Assembly (NCBI RefSeq): GCF_015500095.1
Contig: NZ_CP062983.1
Location: 1 to 64,000 of the forward strand
DNA: 64,000 nucleotides
Direction of reading: 5' to 3'
DNA from: Phototrophicus methaneseepsis
GTDB lineage: Bacteria; Chloroflexota; Anaerolineae; Aggregatilineales; Phototrophicaceae
The notes beneath the pieces were generated by a model. It was not told the origin of the DNA, did not search any database, and saw only the letters and a program-made list of their open reading frames with translations. The stretch's first letter is position 1. Every line of letters starts with the position of its first letter. The position numbers were made by a program, and so were the translations under genes. Of the stretch, positions 7,993 through 15,936 are shown one piece after another.

Positions 7993-8619
7993 TTAGTTGA
8001 TGTTCAGTTCAGCAGCGGCCATGTTGCATAGGGTGCTGCCACCTGCATTCATCCATTGGTCTAAGGTGGGGCTATCTGCTAACTGATGATACGCATCATT
8101 GTAGATGCCCGCACCCCACAGATAGTATCGCTGTGTTTCCGCGGGCCAGTTGCCAAAGTCCTTGCGTGTAACGCTTGGGCCACCATTATAACAGGCCATG
8201 ATCATTCCCACGTTATCGCCTGCCCAATTGTGGCATTCGTTTAAGAAGTTCGCGCTGCGCATGGCGTTGGTATCCGGGTCCAGCATATCTTCCGTGGCGG
8301 AAAAGTGAAACGGCATCACCTGGAACAGGCCCTGCGCGCCAGCATGGCTGGCAATGGTCGGATGCCCGCAGCTTTCGATCTGCATGACGGTTGCGAGCAA
8401 GTTAGGGTCCAGGTTATATGTTTTACCCCAGGTAACGAGGTCATCTTCCCAATAGCGCACAGATGGCGCAAAGAAGCCAGCAATATCCCCCTGGGGTTTG
8501 AGTTGTCCCATCCAGCCATTCAAGCTCTGCAAGACTGCCGGGACAATCGTCGGCAGCAGTAACAGCGCAAGGATGACCAATGGCACATTGCGTGTGAGCA
8601 ATCTGCGAAGTCTTTGCAT
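7993..8619 (-). CDS. Membrane-anchored lytic transglycosylase (SLT domain)
   Basis: A 208-residue protein that cleaves the MurNAc-GlcNAc bond of peptidoglycan. An N-terminal basic stretch (RLRRLLTR) precedes a hydrophobic anchor (about 12-33), giving an extracytoplasmic catalytic domain. The SLT motif begins at LDPNLLATVMQIESCG, with the catalytic Glu in QIES. It is followed by the usual AQGLFQVMP block and the substrate-groove motif ACYNGGPS. The C-terminal Cys and the Cys after the catalytic Glu (ESCGHP) could form disulfides. A single gene, closed by a strong terminator. The palindrome cluster at 8701-8729 lies about 80 bp before its start. Confidence 0.88.
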   Translation of the reverse strand: MQRLRRLLTRNVPLVILALLLLPTIVPAVLQSLNGWMGQLKPQGDIAGFFAPSVRYWEDDLVTWGKTYNLDPNLLATVMQIESCGHPTIASHAGAQGLFQVMPFHFSATEDMLDPDTNAMRSANFLNECHNWAGDNVGMIMACYNGGPSVTRKDFGNWPAETQRYYLWGAGIYNDAYHQLADSPTLDQWMNAGGSTLCNMAAAELNIN

Positions 8620-8946
8620 GATTTGTCGTTTGAACCTATCTATCAGTTAACTTTACGACGAATTAGGTCTGAGGTTGCTTAAGACCGGGGATGTTCAGAT
8701 ATGTTCTAATTTTAGAACATAAGTTCTAAAAAGTCAAGTCAGAAATCCGTTTGAAATGGTATGCCATAATAACCTGATGCATGGAAAAAGCTATCCGTAA
8801 AGCGAGCTTTATGACTAGTTTTGTGGCAAGCTTGATGGCAACTGTATAGCAAGCTTTTAAGTAGCCCTCATCATCGATTGACCTGCTGATTAATTCGTCA
8901 TGTTAGGCTAACTTCAGCAGCAAACCAGCAAGCAGGAGAGCGCCCC
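8620..8946. other. 327-bp divergent intergenic region
   Basis: Spacer between the transglycosylase (leftward) and the fourth paralogue (rightward). It holds the overlapping palindromes at 8701-8729; nothing else recognisable. CAGGAG precedes the ATG at 8947. Confidence 0.6.
8701..8729. promoter_or_regulatory. Overlapping palindromes resembling a GAAC-N4-GTTC SOS box
   Basis: Three alternating half-sites make two overlapping dyads: ATGTTCTAA-TT-TTAGAACAT (8701-8720) and TTAGAAC-ATAA-GTTCTAA (8712-8729). The second contains GAAC-N4-GTTC, the core of LexA boxes known from Gram-positive bacteria. A LexA-type repressor site for the transglycosylase or the divergent gene is an inference. Confidence 0.5.
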
Positions 8947-9366
8947 ATGGCGATTGATCTATATTGGGATGATGATGCCCAAACCGTCATTTTAGCAGAA
9001 TTCCAGCCGGGATGGACCTGGGATGATCTGCACCGCGTGCTGGAAGCGATCAAGCGTATGAGCGCAGACCGTGAGCGTGTGTTTGGGGCTATCATCGACG
9101 TGCGCAAAGGCTTGCAAATCCCTGGGGGCAGCATCTTCAACCAGGAGACACTTTCGCAGTTCAAACGCATCACGCGCCTGGGTTCCGATGGCAAAGGCCC
9201 TGCCGTCATCGTCGGCATGAATGGCGTCCTTCAGCGTGTGATGGATGCGATTAAGATGGTCGACAGTCATGTGATGCAGGATGTCTATTTTGCGCCAGAT
9301 ATGGCACAGGCACGAGATGTCATTTACGCTCGTATGCAAAACTACGCTACACAAATAAACGTATAA
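8947..9366 (+). CDS. Small conserved protein, distant fourth member of the tandem family
   Basis: A 139-residue protein whose layout follows the three minus-strand paralogues, but more diverged. It has YWDDDAQTVIL at the start, W-x-W-D-D-L-x-x-V-L-E-A-I, then I-I-D-V-R-K-G-x-x-I-P-G-G-S in the place of F-D-P...P-x-G-N-P. A segment of predicted strand-helix follows (AVIVGMNGVLQRVMDAI), then a final helix AQARDVIYARM. CAGGAG lies before the ATG. It is separated from the others by the transglycosylase gene and faces the opposite way, so it may be an older duplication. Function unknown; relation to the array is by pattern only. Confidence 0.65.
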   Translation: MAIDLYWDDDAQTVILAEFQPGWTWDDLHRVLEAIKRMSADRERVFGAIIDVRKGLQIPGGSIFNQETLSQFKRITRLGSDGKGPAVIVGMNGVLQRVMDAIKMVDSHVMQDVYFAPDMAQARDVIYARMQNYATQINV

Positions 9367-9452
9367 ATATCATCGTACAAACATGATGAGGCCTTCGTCT
9401 CGTTAGAAACATCAAACGAGGCATCCCAAAATAAGGCATCTAGAAAAGAGGT

Positions 9453-9653
9453 ATGATGAATAAAAGCGATAGCTACATGACAGAAGGCATCGCAATTGGC
9501 GCGGCACTTGGGCTCATCTTTGGAACGTTGCTCTTCGCGGACAATATGGCGCTAGGAATCCCCTTTGGGCTGGCGATAGGAATGGCAATTGGGTCTGCCA
9601 TCAAAAAAGATAAGATCAAAAACAATGCGCCGTCCGACGACGATACGCTCTAA
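9453..9653 (+). CDS. Small glycine-zipper membrane protein
   Basis: A 66-residue protein with two hydrophobic segments (about 11-28 and 31-50) rich in G-x-x-x-G and A-x-x-x-G spacing (GIAIGAALGLIFG and GIPFGLAIGMAIGSAI), the pattern of tightly packed glycine-zipper helices. A charged tail follows (KKDKIKN...DDD). A good ribosome binding site (AGAGG) stands just before the ATG. It follows the 8947 gene by 86 bp and is closed by a terminator, so the two may share a transcript. No function assigned. Confidence 0.7.
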   Translation: MMNKSDSYMTEGIAIGAALGLIFGTLLFADNMALGIPFGLAIGMAIGSAIKKDKIKNNAPSDDDTL

Positions 9654-9707
9654 ATTAGTAAATTGCCTCACGATATACCACAAAAGTTATCAATCCATTG
9701 ATGAACG

Positions 9708-9735
9708 GCCCTGTTTGCCTTAAACGGGGCTTTTT
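9708..9735 (+). terminator. Intrinsic terminator after glycine-zipper gene
   Basis: GCCCTGTTT, loop GCCTT, AAACGGGGC (one G-T pair), then five T. Confidence 0.88.
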
Positions 9736-9843
9736 CGCTTGCGCCATACGATGAGATGCGTCATGCTAACAAGCGCTCGTGTCACCGTTATCTGGCGCCA
9801 TCATTATTTGATTCATTCACTTGCGAAATTGCCTGTTTGCCTG

Positions 9844-11724
9844 ATGAAGAACCCGCTCGCTAAACAATATGTGTCGCTCTTAATCGGACTTTATTTCATG
9901 GTCGCCTGTACGCCCGTATCAGAGCCACTCCCGACACTAGCGATCCTGCCGACCGAGGCAGCCTCTATCAGCATCTCAGTTAAGCCCCTGCCCGCCTGGG
10001 AAATTTTTAGCAGTTCATTGAGTGCCGGACAGATTGAGCACTGGCAGTTCACCGCCACAGCGGGCGACGCGATCCGCGTGCGGGTGGTTCCCGTCGGTAG
10101 CGTCACGCTTAGCCTGATGAATGCCAATGGCGATGTGCTGAGTACAGGTGATGAAGTCGCCCTTACGGTACCAGCAGACGATACTTATACAGTCGAAGTT
10201 CAGCCGAGTCGCAGCGAACTGACAAATTATGACATCGGACTAGCCTATACAGACCGTCCCAACCCGAATTTGCCCACCGCCCTACCAGAAGTCGTCGGGG
10301 TGCCCACGCCAACACCCGCCGATAACGATCTGGGTAGCTATCAGGGCGAGCTGCTGCCCCAGGCACCGATTAATGCGGAACTCAATGGCGAGACGCCTCA
10401 CATTTATACCCTGCGTGCCACAGAAGGCGACATCATGAGCATTGTGCTCAACGCCCCAGGGGACCCTATTCTGCGCCTGTTCGACCCGGCGGCACAACTC
10501 ATCGCCATGGATGACAACAGCGGCACAGGTAATGCCGCGCACATCCGCAACGTGCAGTTCGCACAGGGTGGCGTCTACAGTGTACAAGTCTCATTGCGAG
10601 AGGCCGGTCCCTATGAACTAGCCCTGATCCCAGGCGAACAAGCGCTCATTGCGGATTCCATCGTCACGCCCACACGTATGGTGCCGACACCTTATCTGAC
10701 GCCAACAGCAGGCCCCGTTCCCGCCGGGGAACGCTTACAAGACCATCTCCCAGCATTAGGCGAGCTAGAGAGCGCGTCGGATTTCAGCCGATATTCGTTT
10801 TATGCGCTGGCGGGGGAAGTCGTCACAATTGGATTGGCCCCTGCTGAAGATAGCTCGCTGCGGCCATCGCTGGAAGTCTTTGGCCCGGATGGGAGCCTGG
10901 TCGCCAATGCCACAGCACGGACGAGCGATGCTGTGGGTAAAGCGCTGGTGCGTAACCTCGTCATCCCAGAAGAAGGCGCTTATTTGCTGATTGTCACGGG
11001 GGAAGATGGCTCTTTCGGCGCTTATAGCATCGGCTATGGATACGGCCAGAGCTATCGTGAACATTATGCGGGGCAACCAGAACCTGACGTGCTGCTCAAC
11101 GATGAGATTGCAACGCATGGCACACGCAACGCGTATCAACTCACCCTGCGCGCCGGGGATGCGATCTCAGTGGCGGTGAACCCGGTGACGAACACCCTGC
11201 TGGACCCGGTAGTAGAAATTGCGGATAGCGACGGTCATGTGCTGTATCAGGATGATAACGGCGGGAGCAACCGAGCGGCACTACTCCGCTTCGCCCAGAT
11301 TAACGCTGATGGTACGTACTGGCTGCGCGTCTACGATGCCACCTCAGCACAGATTGGTAGCTATACGCTGCGGTGGCGCATTGTGGAATCCCAGGCGACA
11401 CCGACCGCCGTTCCTATGGCCTCTACGATTATGTCTATCCGTGATAGCGTCTCACAAGGCGAATACGGCTTTTACAGCTTTTATGGGCGTGCGGGCCAGC
11501 AAGTCCAAATCCGGGTGACAGCCACTAATGCAGCGACCTTCGACCCGGTGGCTGTGCTGCTCGACCCAAATGGGCAAGAAATTGCCGAGGGAGACGACAG
11601 CGACAGCTCAATGAATCCGCTTTTCTTCGCCACGTTGCCCGCAGATGGTACCTATACCGTGCGCGTCAACGGGTATCTCTCCGGTGGTGACTTCGAACTG
11701 AATGTGTCGCTCATTTTGCCCTAG
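9844..11724 (+). CDS. Lipoprotein with several PPC-type beta-sandwich domains
   Basis: A 626-residue exported lipoprotein. The start at 9844 gives a basic N-region, a hydrophobic stretch and a lipobox ending FMVAC (Cys22), so upstream in-frame Met codons were not used. A short Thr/Pro stalk is followed by about five repeats of the bacterial pre-peptidase C-terminal (PPC) fold. Each begins near a pattern such as H-W-x-F-x-A-x-A-G-D-x-I, continues through D-P-x-L-x-L-x-D-x-x-G and ends with A-D-G-T-Y-x-V-x-V. T-P-x-P linkers (near VPTPTPAD and VPTPYLTPTA) separate them. No peptidase domain is present, so it is probably a surface binding or structural protein. It stands alone between a terminator and the toxin-antitoxin pair. 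Confidence 0.82.
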   Translation: MKNPLAKQYVSLLIGLYFMVACTPVSEPLPTLAILPTEAASISISVKPLPAWEIFSSSLSAGQIEHWQFTATAGDAIRVRVVPVGSVTLSLMNANGDVLSTGDEVALTVPADDTYTVEVQPSRSELTNYDIGLAYTDRPNPNLPTALPEVVGVPTPTPADNDLGSYQGELLPQAPINAELNGETPHIYTLRATEGDIMSIVLNAPGDPILRLFDPAAQLIAMDDNSGTGNAAHIRNVQFAQGGVYSVQVSLREAGPYELALIPGEQALIADSIVTPTRMVPTPYLTPTAGPVPAGERLQDHLPALGELESASDFSRYSFYALAGEVVTIGLAPAEDSSLRPSLEVFGPDGSLVANATARTSDAVGKALVRNLVIPEEGAYLLIVTGEDGSFGAYSIGYGYGQSYREHYAGQPEPDVLLNDEIATHGTRNAYQLTLRAGDAISVAVNPVTNTLLDPVVEIADSDGHVLYQDDNGGSNRAALLRFAQINADGTYWLRVYDATSAQIGSYTLRWRIVESQATPTAVPMASTIMSIRDSVSQGEYGFYSFYGRAGQQVQIRVTATNAATFDPVAVLLDPNGQEIAEGDDSDSSMNPLFFATLPADGTYTVRVNGYLSGGDFELNVSLILP

Positions 11725-11760
11725 CAGTTGCCTTCGCGCCCGGCCCTCTGTTCGTGCAGG

Positions 11761-12147
11761 CTACCACTGACGATTGATGTCGTACTGGTCAAACACAGCA
11801 TCTTTGCTGACGATGCTGTAACCTTCGTGTATGGCCTGCGCGATAATAATTCGGTCAAATGGATCTCGATGATAAAAAGGTAATGTAGCGACGATACCAG
11901 TATGATCGGTCTTGATGTGTAACAAGCCGATACTGTTTTCGATAAGTTGATTTTCTATGAAATCGCTGAAAGGTGAGGGCATTTCCAGCTTATTGAGGCT
12001 GACTTTAATCGCCATCTCCCATACGCTAGCGATACTGAGATAGATAGCGTTATCTGATTGCTGGATAATCTCTTTAGCCGCCGAACTCAAAGAAACATGG
12101 TCGTTGATAAACCACAAAAAAGTATGTGTATCAATTATATAGCTCAT
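11761..12147 (-). CDS. PIN-domain toxin (VapC-like RNase)
   Basis: A 128-residue PIN domain, a Mg-dependent ribonuclease fold used as the toxin of type II modules. The acidic residues are in place: IDTHTFLWF (first Asp), SVWEMAIK (Glu), DPFDRIIIAQAI (two Asp around the FDR motif) and a final SKDAVFDQYD acidic cluster. The DTH-x-x-x-W start and DPFDR block are typical of the subgroup paired with Phd/DUF2281-type antitoxins. Its ATG overlaps the antitoxin stop by 4 bases (ATGA), the usual coupling. The toxin probably cuts a specific RNA; the target is unknown. Confidence 0.9.
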   Translation of the reverse strand: MSYIIDTHTFLWFINDHVSLSSAAKEIIQQSDNAIYLSIASVWEMAIKVSLNKLEMPSPFSDFIENQLIENSIGLLHIKTDHTGIVATLPFYHRDPFDRIIIAQAIHEGYSIVSKDAVFDQYDINRQW

Positions 12148-12371
12148 TTTGTGTAGCTATCAAAGTCATCTAAAGGCGCATCAAAATCCGGAGCCAGGCG
12201 GATTTTGCCACGTGCGCTACCAGGTTGACGCTGCTTCTTAGCTGTCGCCAGTGGAACAAGCTGCACCGCACGCTGTTGATCGTCCAGAATAACAATTAGC
12301 TTGCCATCCTGAGCCTCGTCGATCAGCTTGCCAAGTTGGTCTTGTGCCTCTCGTAAAGAATAGCGTTCCAT
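12144..12371 (-). CDS. Antitoxin of the PIN toxin (Phd/YefM or DUF2281 type)
   Basis: A 75-residue partner placed immediately upstream of the PIN toxin. The N-terminal half (MERYSLREAQDQLGKLIDEA) is the Phd-like DNA-binding dimer pattern. The C-terminal tail (GSARGKIRLAPDFDAPLDDF) is the family's toxin-binding segment, in which Asp/Phe residues insert into the toxin active site. A GAGG ribosome binding site lies 8 bases before the ATG. A possible -10 (TATAAT on the minus strand, 12412-12417) and the dyad at 12426-12447 lie upstream and could be the autoregulated promoter. Confidence 0.88.
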   Translation of the reverse strand: MERYSLREAQDQLGKLIDEAQDGKLIVILDDQQRAVQLVPLATAKKQRQPGSARGKIRLAPDFDAPLDDFDSYTK

Positions 12372-12425
12372 ATAGGGCCTCGTCTATAAGATTCGCTTGC
12401 TCATTCACCTTATTATATAGCGCAA

Positions 12426-12447
12426 AGGGCACGCCATAGCGTGCCCT
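12426..12447. repeat. Perfect 9-bp inverted repeat before the toxin-antitoxin pair
   Basis: AGGGCACGC, loop CATA, GCGTGCCCT. On the minus strand it is followed by TTT. It could be a terminator for the epimerase-like gene or an operator for the antitoxin; the T tract is short. Confidence 0.6.
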
Positions 12448-12522
12448 ACATTATAATTGAAGCAAGAGACACCCTGAAGCAGCCAAAGATACTAAAGGGC
12501 CCAGAGATACGGTTTTCAGTCG

Positions 12523-13557
12523 CTAAAATACCATCTTCGCCAGTTTCAGGATACCCTGGCTCCAGGGGACGCGGTGGCTGACGCCAGACTGATTTTCAAA
12601 GCTGGCTAAGTTATCCAGGTACCACTGATAATTACGGATCATAGCATCTTTGTTACTGTACTTAGGCTGCCAATCGAGCGCTTGCTGGGCTTTTTCGATG
12701 CTCACAAAGCTCTCTTTGTTGGCCGTCTCATAAACCCACTTATACAGCGGCGAGATGCCCAGCGCTTCTAAGAAGCGCAGCGTCCAGATGGCCGGCTCTG
12801 CGGGTAAGCCAATCATCTTCTTACCAAAGCCAGCGTAATCCAGCACAGCCTGATAATCTTCTCGGAAGGTGGTGTATTCTGCCGCGCCGATGTTGAAGGT
12901 ATCGTTCACGCGGTCTGCATCCAGCGTGGCACACAGATAAATCGCGTCGCACAGGTCTTCAACATCAAGGAGTTGATACGGGTTATTGCCGCCGCCCAAC
13001 ATCGGGAAGTTATGGCCGTCTTTAGCCCAATCGTAGAAGAGCGCGAACACGCCTAAGCGCTCCGGCCCAACAAAGGACTTGGGGCGAATGATGGGGACGC
13101 ACATGCGATCCCGATACGATGCGCAAATATTCTCCGCCTCAATCTTGCAGATGCCATAAGGGCCAACGCCATCAAGCTTATCATTTTCATAAAGGGGATG
13201 GTGATCCGGGATGCCATAGACCGCTGTGCTGCTGATATGGACGAAGCGCTGAACGCCATGTTCGAAGGCGGAATCAATGACATTGCGTGTGCCATCAATA
13301 TCTGTGCTATAAATATCTTCCGGCTTATAAAGCGGGAGCGCCGCCGCTGTGTGGATGACGACATCAACGCCTTCCATAGCGCGATCTACCGCAGCGCGGT
13401 CACGAATATCGCCAACAATTTCTGTAATCTGCTCTTTTTCAGGATAATCGAAGGGCGCAATATCCAGCGAGACAACATCGTGCTCGCGTTCGAGCAAGTA
13501 GCGCACCATATTGATGCCCAGGAAGCCCGCGCCGCCCGTAATTAAATAGCGTGCCAT
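12523..13557 (-). CDS. NAD-dependent epimerase/dehydratase (extended SDR)
   Basis: A 344-residue extended short-chain dehydrogenase. It has the NAD-binding Rossmann motif GGAGFLG (8-14) following MARYLIT, an acidic residue closing the second strand (VVSLDIAPFD), the HTAAALP cofactor motif, ISSTAVYG (catalytic Ser region) and the Y-x-x-x-K pair in YGICK. Length and motif order match nucleotide-sugar or 3-beta-hydroxysteroid-type epimerase/dehydratase enzymes. No sugar-pathway genes adjoin, so the substrate is open. The last 100 residues include the W-x-P-K-Y-S motif near the substrate-domain end. Start is well placed, the motif lying at residue 8. Confidence 0.88.
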   Translation of the reverse strand: MARYLITGGAGFLGINMVRYLLEREHDVVSLDIAPFDYPEKEQITEIVGDIRDRAAVDRAMEGVDVVIHTAAALPLYKPEDIYSTDIDGTRNVIDSAFEHGVQRFVHISSTAVYGIPDHHPLYENDKLDGVGPYGICKIEAENICASYRDRMCVPIIRPKSFVGPERLGVFALFYDWAKDGHNFPMLGGGNNPYQLLDVEDLCDAIYLCATLDADRVNDTFNIGAAEYTTFREDYQAVLDYAGFGKKMIGLPAEPAIWTLRFLEALGISPLYKWVYETANKESFVSIEKAQQALDWQPKYSNKDAMIRNYQWYLDNLASFENQSGVSHRVPWSQGILKLAKMVF

Positions 13558-13742
13558 AGTCTTTGTGACTCCTTACCGTGTGCAAGCCATAGTGATGACT
13601 ATTTTCAGTGATGACTGTTTCAATGACAGTGTTCGTAACTGCTCTAGAGCGTCACTATGTTTTTCATGCTCTCATAACCGTGTGATACAAATCACACTAT
13701 ACAATGCTAGCGGAAGTCACACGCTTAAGGAATAGTGGCGTT
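13558..13742. other. Gene-free spacer before the BtuF-like remnant
   Basis: Together with the remnant at 13743-13903 it forms a stretch of about 380 bases without an intact gene. The spacer has only short AT-rich repeats near the epimerase promoter. Confidence 0.5.
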
Positions 13743-13903
13743 CTACTGACTGAAGGCAGTAATAACAGGCCGTTGGGCCAAGCTGACGAGATAATCGTAC
13801 TCATGAGAAGCCCAACCAGAGCGCAACCCATACCCAGCGCACAGACAATTTTCGTACTATTAGGCAATAAAGAGACGAGCCGAGGGGGTATAGGCGATTT
13901 CAT
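13743..13903 (-). pseudogene. Remnant of BtuF-like ABC transporter substrate-binding protein
   Basis: The minus strand reads PPRLVSLLPNSTKIVCALG then MGCALVG, matching the start of BtuF-type cobalamin/metal-chelate binding proteins. After VG the frame shifts, and the next frame continues with the family hallmark SHEYDY (seen from GAGTACGATTAT), then LVSLAQRPVITAFSQ before a stop (TAG at 13743-13745). The rest of the roughly 300-residue protein is missing. A single-base indel plus truncation explains this. No permease or ATPase gene adjoins. Identification rests on these two motifs in adjacent frames. Confidence 0.62.
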
Positions 13904-13939
13904 CGGCTTTGGCGTTCTCAAAATGGGTCAATCATTGGG

Positions 13940-14203
13940 TCAATCGTAACGATGAGAGCCAGCAGTGTCTCCATGGATCCGGCTTTGCATTTGCTGCTCG
14001 ATGCGCTCTTGCAGGCAATATGGGCATAAACATGTGGCTGCGCCGTCTGATTCAGGCAATGGGATGATCATCGGCATCTGGAAGCACCAGCACTCACCCT
14101 TACCTGCGGCCACACCACAAACAAACGGTGTGCCACAACGTGGGCAAATTCGCTGGCCTTTACGGAGATCGACTGAGGAATGGGCGTGGGTATGCTGTGT
14201 CAT
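13940..14203 (-). CDS. Cysteine-rich CWC-type small protein
   Basis: About 87 residues with eight Cys in the CWC pattern: C-P-R-C-G-T-P-F-x-C, later G-E-C-W-C, then C-L-C-P-Y-C-L. This matches the Cys_rich_CWC family, thought to bind a metal such as zinc. The start at 14203 (MTQHTHAHSS) is chosen over upstream codons because the upstream 23 residues are low-complexity and unlike the family. The His-rich start (HTHAH) may add metal ligands. Function is not known. The gene stands alone. Confidence 0.75.
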   Translation of the reverse strand: MTQHTHAHSSVDLRKGQRICPRCGTPFVCGVAAGKGECWCFQMPMIIPLPESDGAATCLCPYCLQERIEQQMQSRIHGDTAGSHRYD

Positions 14204-14396
14204 GCAACGGATTGTAGTAGAGTGCCTATAAGGGGTCAATAGCATGGGGACATTGGTCCCAGACCAATCCACTCTTTAACTGCTGCCCCTAACAAAAAAG
14301 CGCACGAACCCGTAGCCCCTACGCTTTGAATAACACCTTGAACTTACTATGTGCCACGGTCATATCGCTATGAACTCATAGGCCTATGAGCGTGCC

Positions 14397-15269
14397 TCAA
14401 GCTTCCTCAATTGGTGCGACTTCAACCAACGTCAAATTTGTAACGAAGGCCACCAATGTACTGACTGTGTTCTGGTCAACACCTGTTGGGAAGTAAACAA
14501 CGGCGTTGCCATGGCTTTCATAGGCATATGTCATACCCAGCACATCCAGATATGTATCGCCTTCTCGGCCTGCAATATCGTCATAGACGAAAAGATACAC
14601 ATCATAATCCAGCGATTCATCTTCATTCTGGATGCGATACTGATAGGGGGCATTTGCTGCCATATAACCCGGTACGGAAATCAGCGTATAGCCGTTCTCC
14701 GCAAAAGAGGCTTCAAATTCTTCAGGGCTGAGGGCGACTTCCTGGTACTGCGGGGCCGCCACGGCTTCCGTAGGGACTACCTCTGGCTGGGGCGTGGGTG
14801 GGATTGCCGTTGGCTGTACAGCAACAGCCGTGGGCACCGCCGGGCTACTATGACTTAAGCCAAGGACCTGCATCACCACTACCAGCGCCACTGCCACGAT
14901 GATAACCAGCACACCAGCGACAAGTGAACCGCGCACATTGGGGTGCAACCCACCTAGCAGGCTGCTATCGCGGCCAAAATCCTGGAAGAAGCCAATGAAC
15001 TTATCGACAGCGGGTTCAACGCGGTTTTCCGTCTGGTGAGGCCGACCGCCCAACTCTATGAGATAGAGACGTGCTTGTTTATACTGGCTGTCATACACCA
15101 GGGCGCGTTTGCAATATTCAAGCGCCTTAGCACGATCCTGCGTCAGGCGTGACGCCAGATACCATGCTTCTGCGCTGGGGTGTTCCCGCAAGATTGGCCC
15201 AAGCAGGCGCATAGCCTGTTTACGATCATTATTTTTGATAGCGAGTTTGACCTCGACCAGATTTGCCAT
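14397..15269 (-). CDS. Single-pass membrane protein with TPR-like cytoplasmic domain
   Basis: A 290-residue protein in three parts. Residues 1-75 are a TPR-like helical repeat (AEAWYLASRL...ALEYCKRALVYDSQYKQARLYL). A linker leads to a single membrane helix (about 117-137, SLVAGVLVIIVAVALVVVMQ). A Pro/Thr stalk then leads to an extracytoplasmic domain of about 110 residues with no recognised family (QYQEVALSPEEFEAS to the end). The positive-inside arrangement supports cytoplasmic TPR and outer C-terminus. A bridging role between cytosol and envelope is an inference. Confidence 0.65.
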   Translation of the reverse strand: MANLVEVKLAIKNNDRKQAMRLLGPILREHPSAEAWYLASRLTQDRAKALEYCKRALVYDSQYKQARLYLIELGGRPHQTENRVEPAVDKFIGFFQDFGRDSSLLGGLHPNVRGSLVAGVLVIIVAVALVVVMQVLGLSHSSPAVPTAVAVQPTAIPPTPQPEVVPTEAVAAPQYQEVALSPEEFEASFAENGYTLISVPGYMAANAPYQYRIQNEDESLDYDVYLFVYDDIAGREGDTYLDVLGMTYAYESHGNAVVYFPTGVDQNTVSTLVAFVTNLTLVEVAPIEEA

Positions 15270-15424
15270 TTTTCTCCGTTAACCGCCGTTATAAAACAGG
15301 GATCCTATCCCTATTCTATACTTTATTCGATACTTTTATTTCTTATTGTTAATATAGCATGGGCCATTTATCAAAAATCGTTAAGGCGTGTGCATATCAC
15401 GACCAATTACGTATCGCTACCGAA

Positions 15425-15449
15425 ACAAAAACGCCCCTGAGGGCGTTTT
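15425..15449 (-). terminator. Intrinsic terminator, usable on both strands
   Basis: AACGCCC, loop TCAG, GGGCGTT with a T tract on the minus strand, and a plus-strand T tract as well. It ends the phosphatase-like gene at 15484. Confidence 0.82.
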
Positions 15450-15483
15450 GACGATGAAGCAGCCTTAGTTTGTAGGCGAGCGC

Positions 15484-15936
15484 TCAGGCGACGATGTCTG
15501 TATTTCTTTCAAGCAAAGCCCACCACAGGTCGCTGGGTTGCCAACCCGGTAAAACACACTGCTGCGCTTCTTCTAGCAGCAACCCCTGATGCATTAAGTA
15601 TAGGGCCATCAAGGTGGATGCACCGTAACCTGTGGCATCATGGACGTAAACTTTCTTACCCTGGTAAATCTCCATCACCTCAAAGAAATACCGGATATGC
15701 GCCTCCGTAGGCGCGGCATAAGCCATCTCGATGCAGATTGAAGTAACGCCCAGGGCCATCAGTTGCTTTTGTTCGTCATGGATCATGCTGCCCGTGTCGC
15801 GCATATTCAACCGAATGACGACTTCAAAGCCATCGTCTTTCAGCATCTTAAATTGGTCTAATTGGGGTTGCCCACCTATGGCGATACGTTCATCTATGGG
15901 GTGAAAATTCAATATATTGGCAGAATGCACTACCAT
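15484..15936 (-). CDS. Protein tyrosine phosphatase-like protein lacking the catalytic loop residues
   Basis: A 150-residue protein with the fold pattern of the short PTP/DUF442-type family: NILNFHPIDERIAIGGQP at the start, VVIRLNMRD, and a central helix DEQKQLMALGV. The loop that should read H-C-x-x-x-x-(x)-R-S reads HDATGYGAST (about 98-107). The nucleophilic Cys is Asp and no Arg remains in the loop. It therefore cannot use the usual cysteine-phosphate mechanism and is probably a pseudophosphatase or binding protein. AGGAG precedes the ATG. Stands alone with a terminator. Confidence 0.7.
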   Translation of the reverse strand: MVVHSANILNFHPIDERIAIGGQPQLDQFKMLKDDGFEVVIRLNMRDTGSMIHDEQKQLMALGVTSICIEMAYAAPTEAHIRYFFEVMEIYQGKKVYVHDATGYGASTLMALYLMHQGLLLEEAQQCVLPGWQPSDLWWALLERNTDIVA

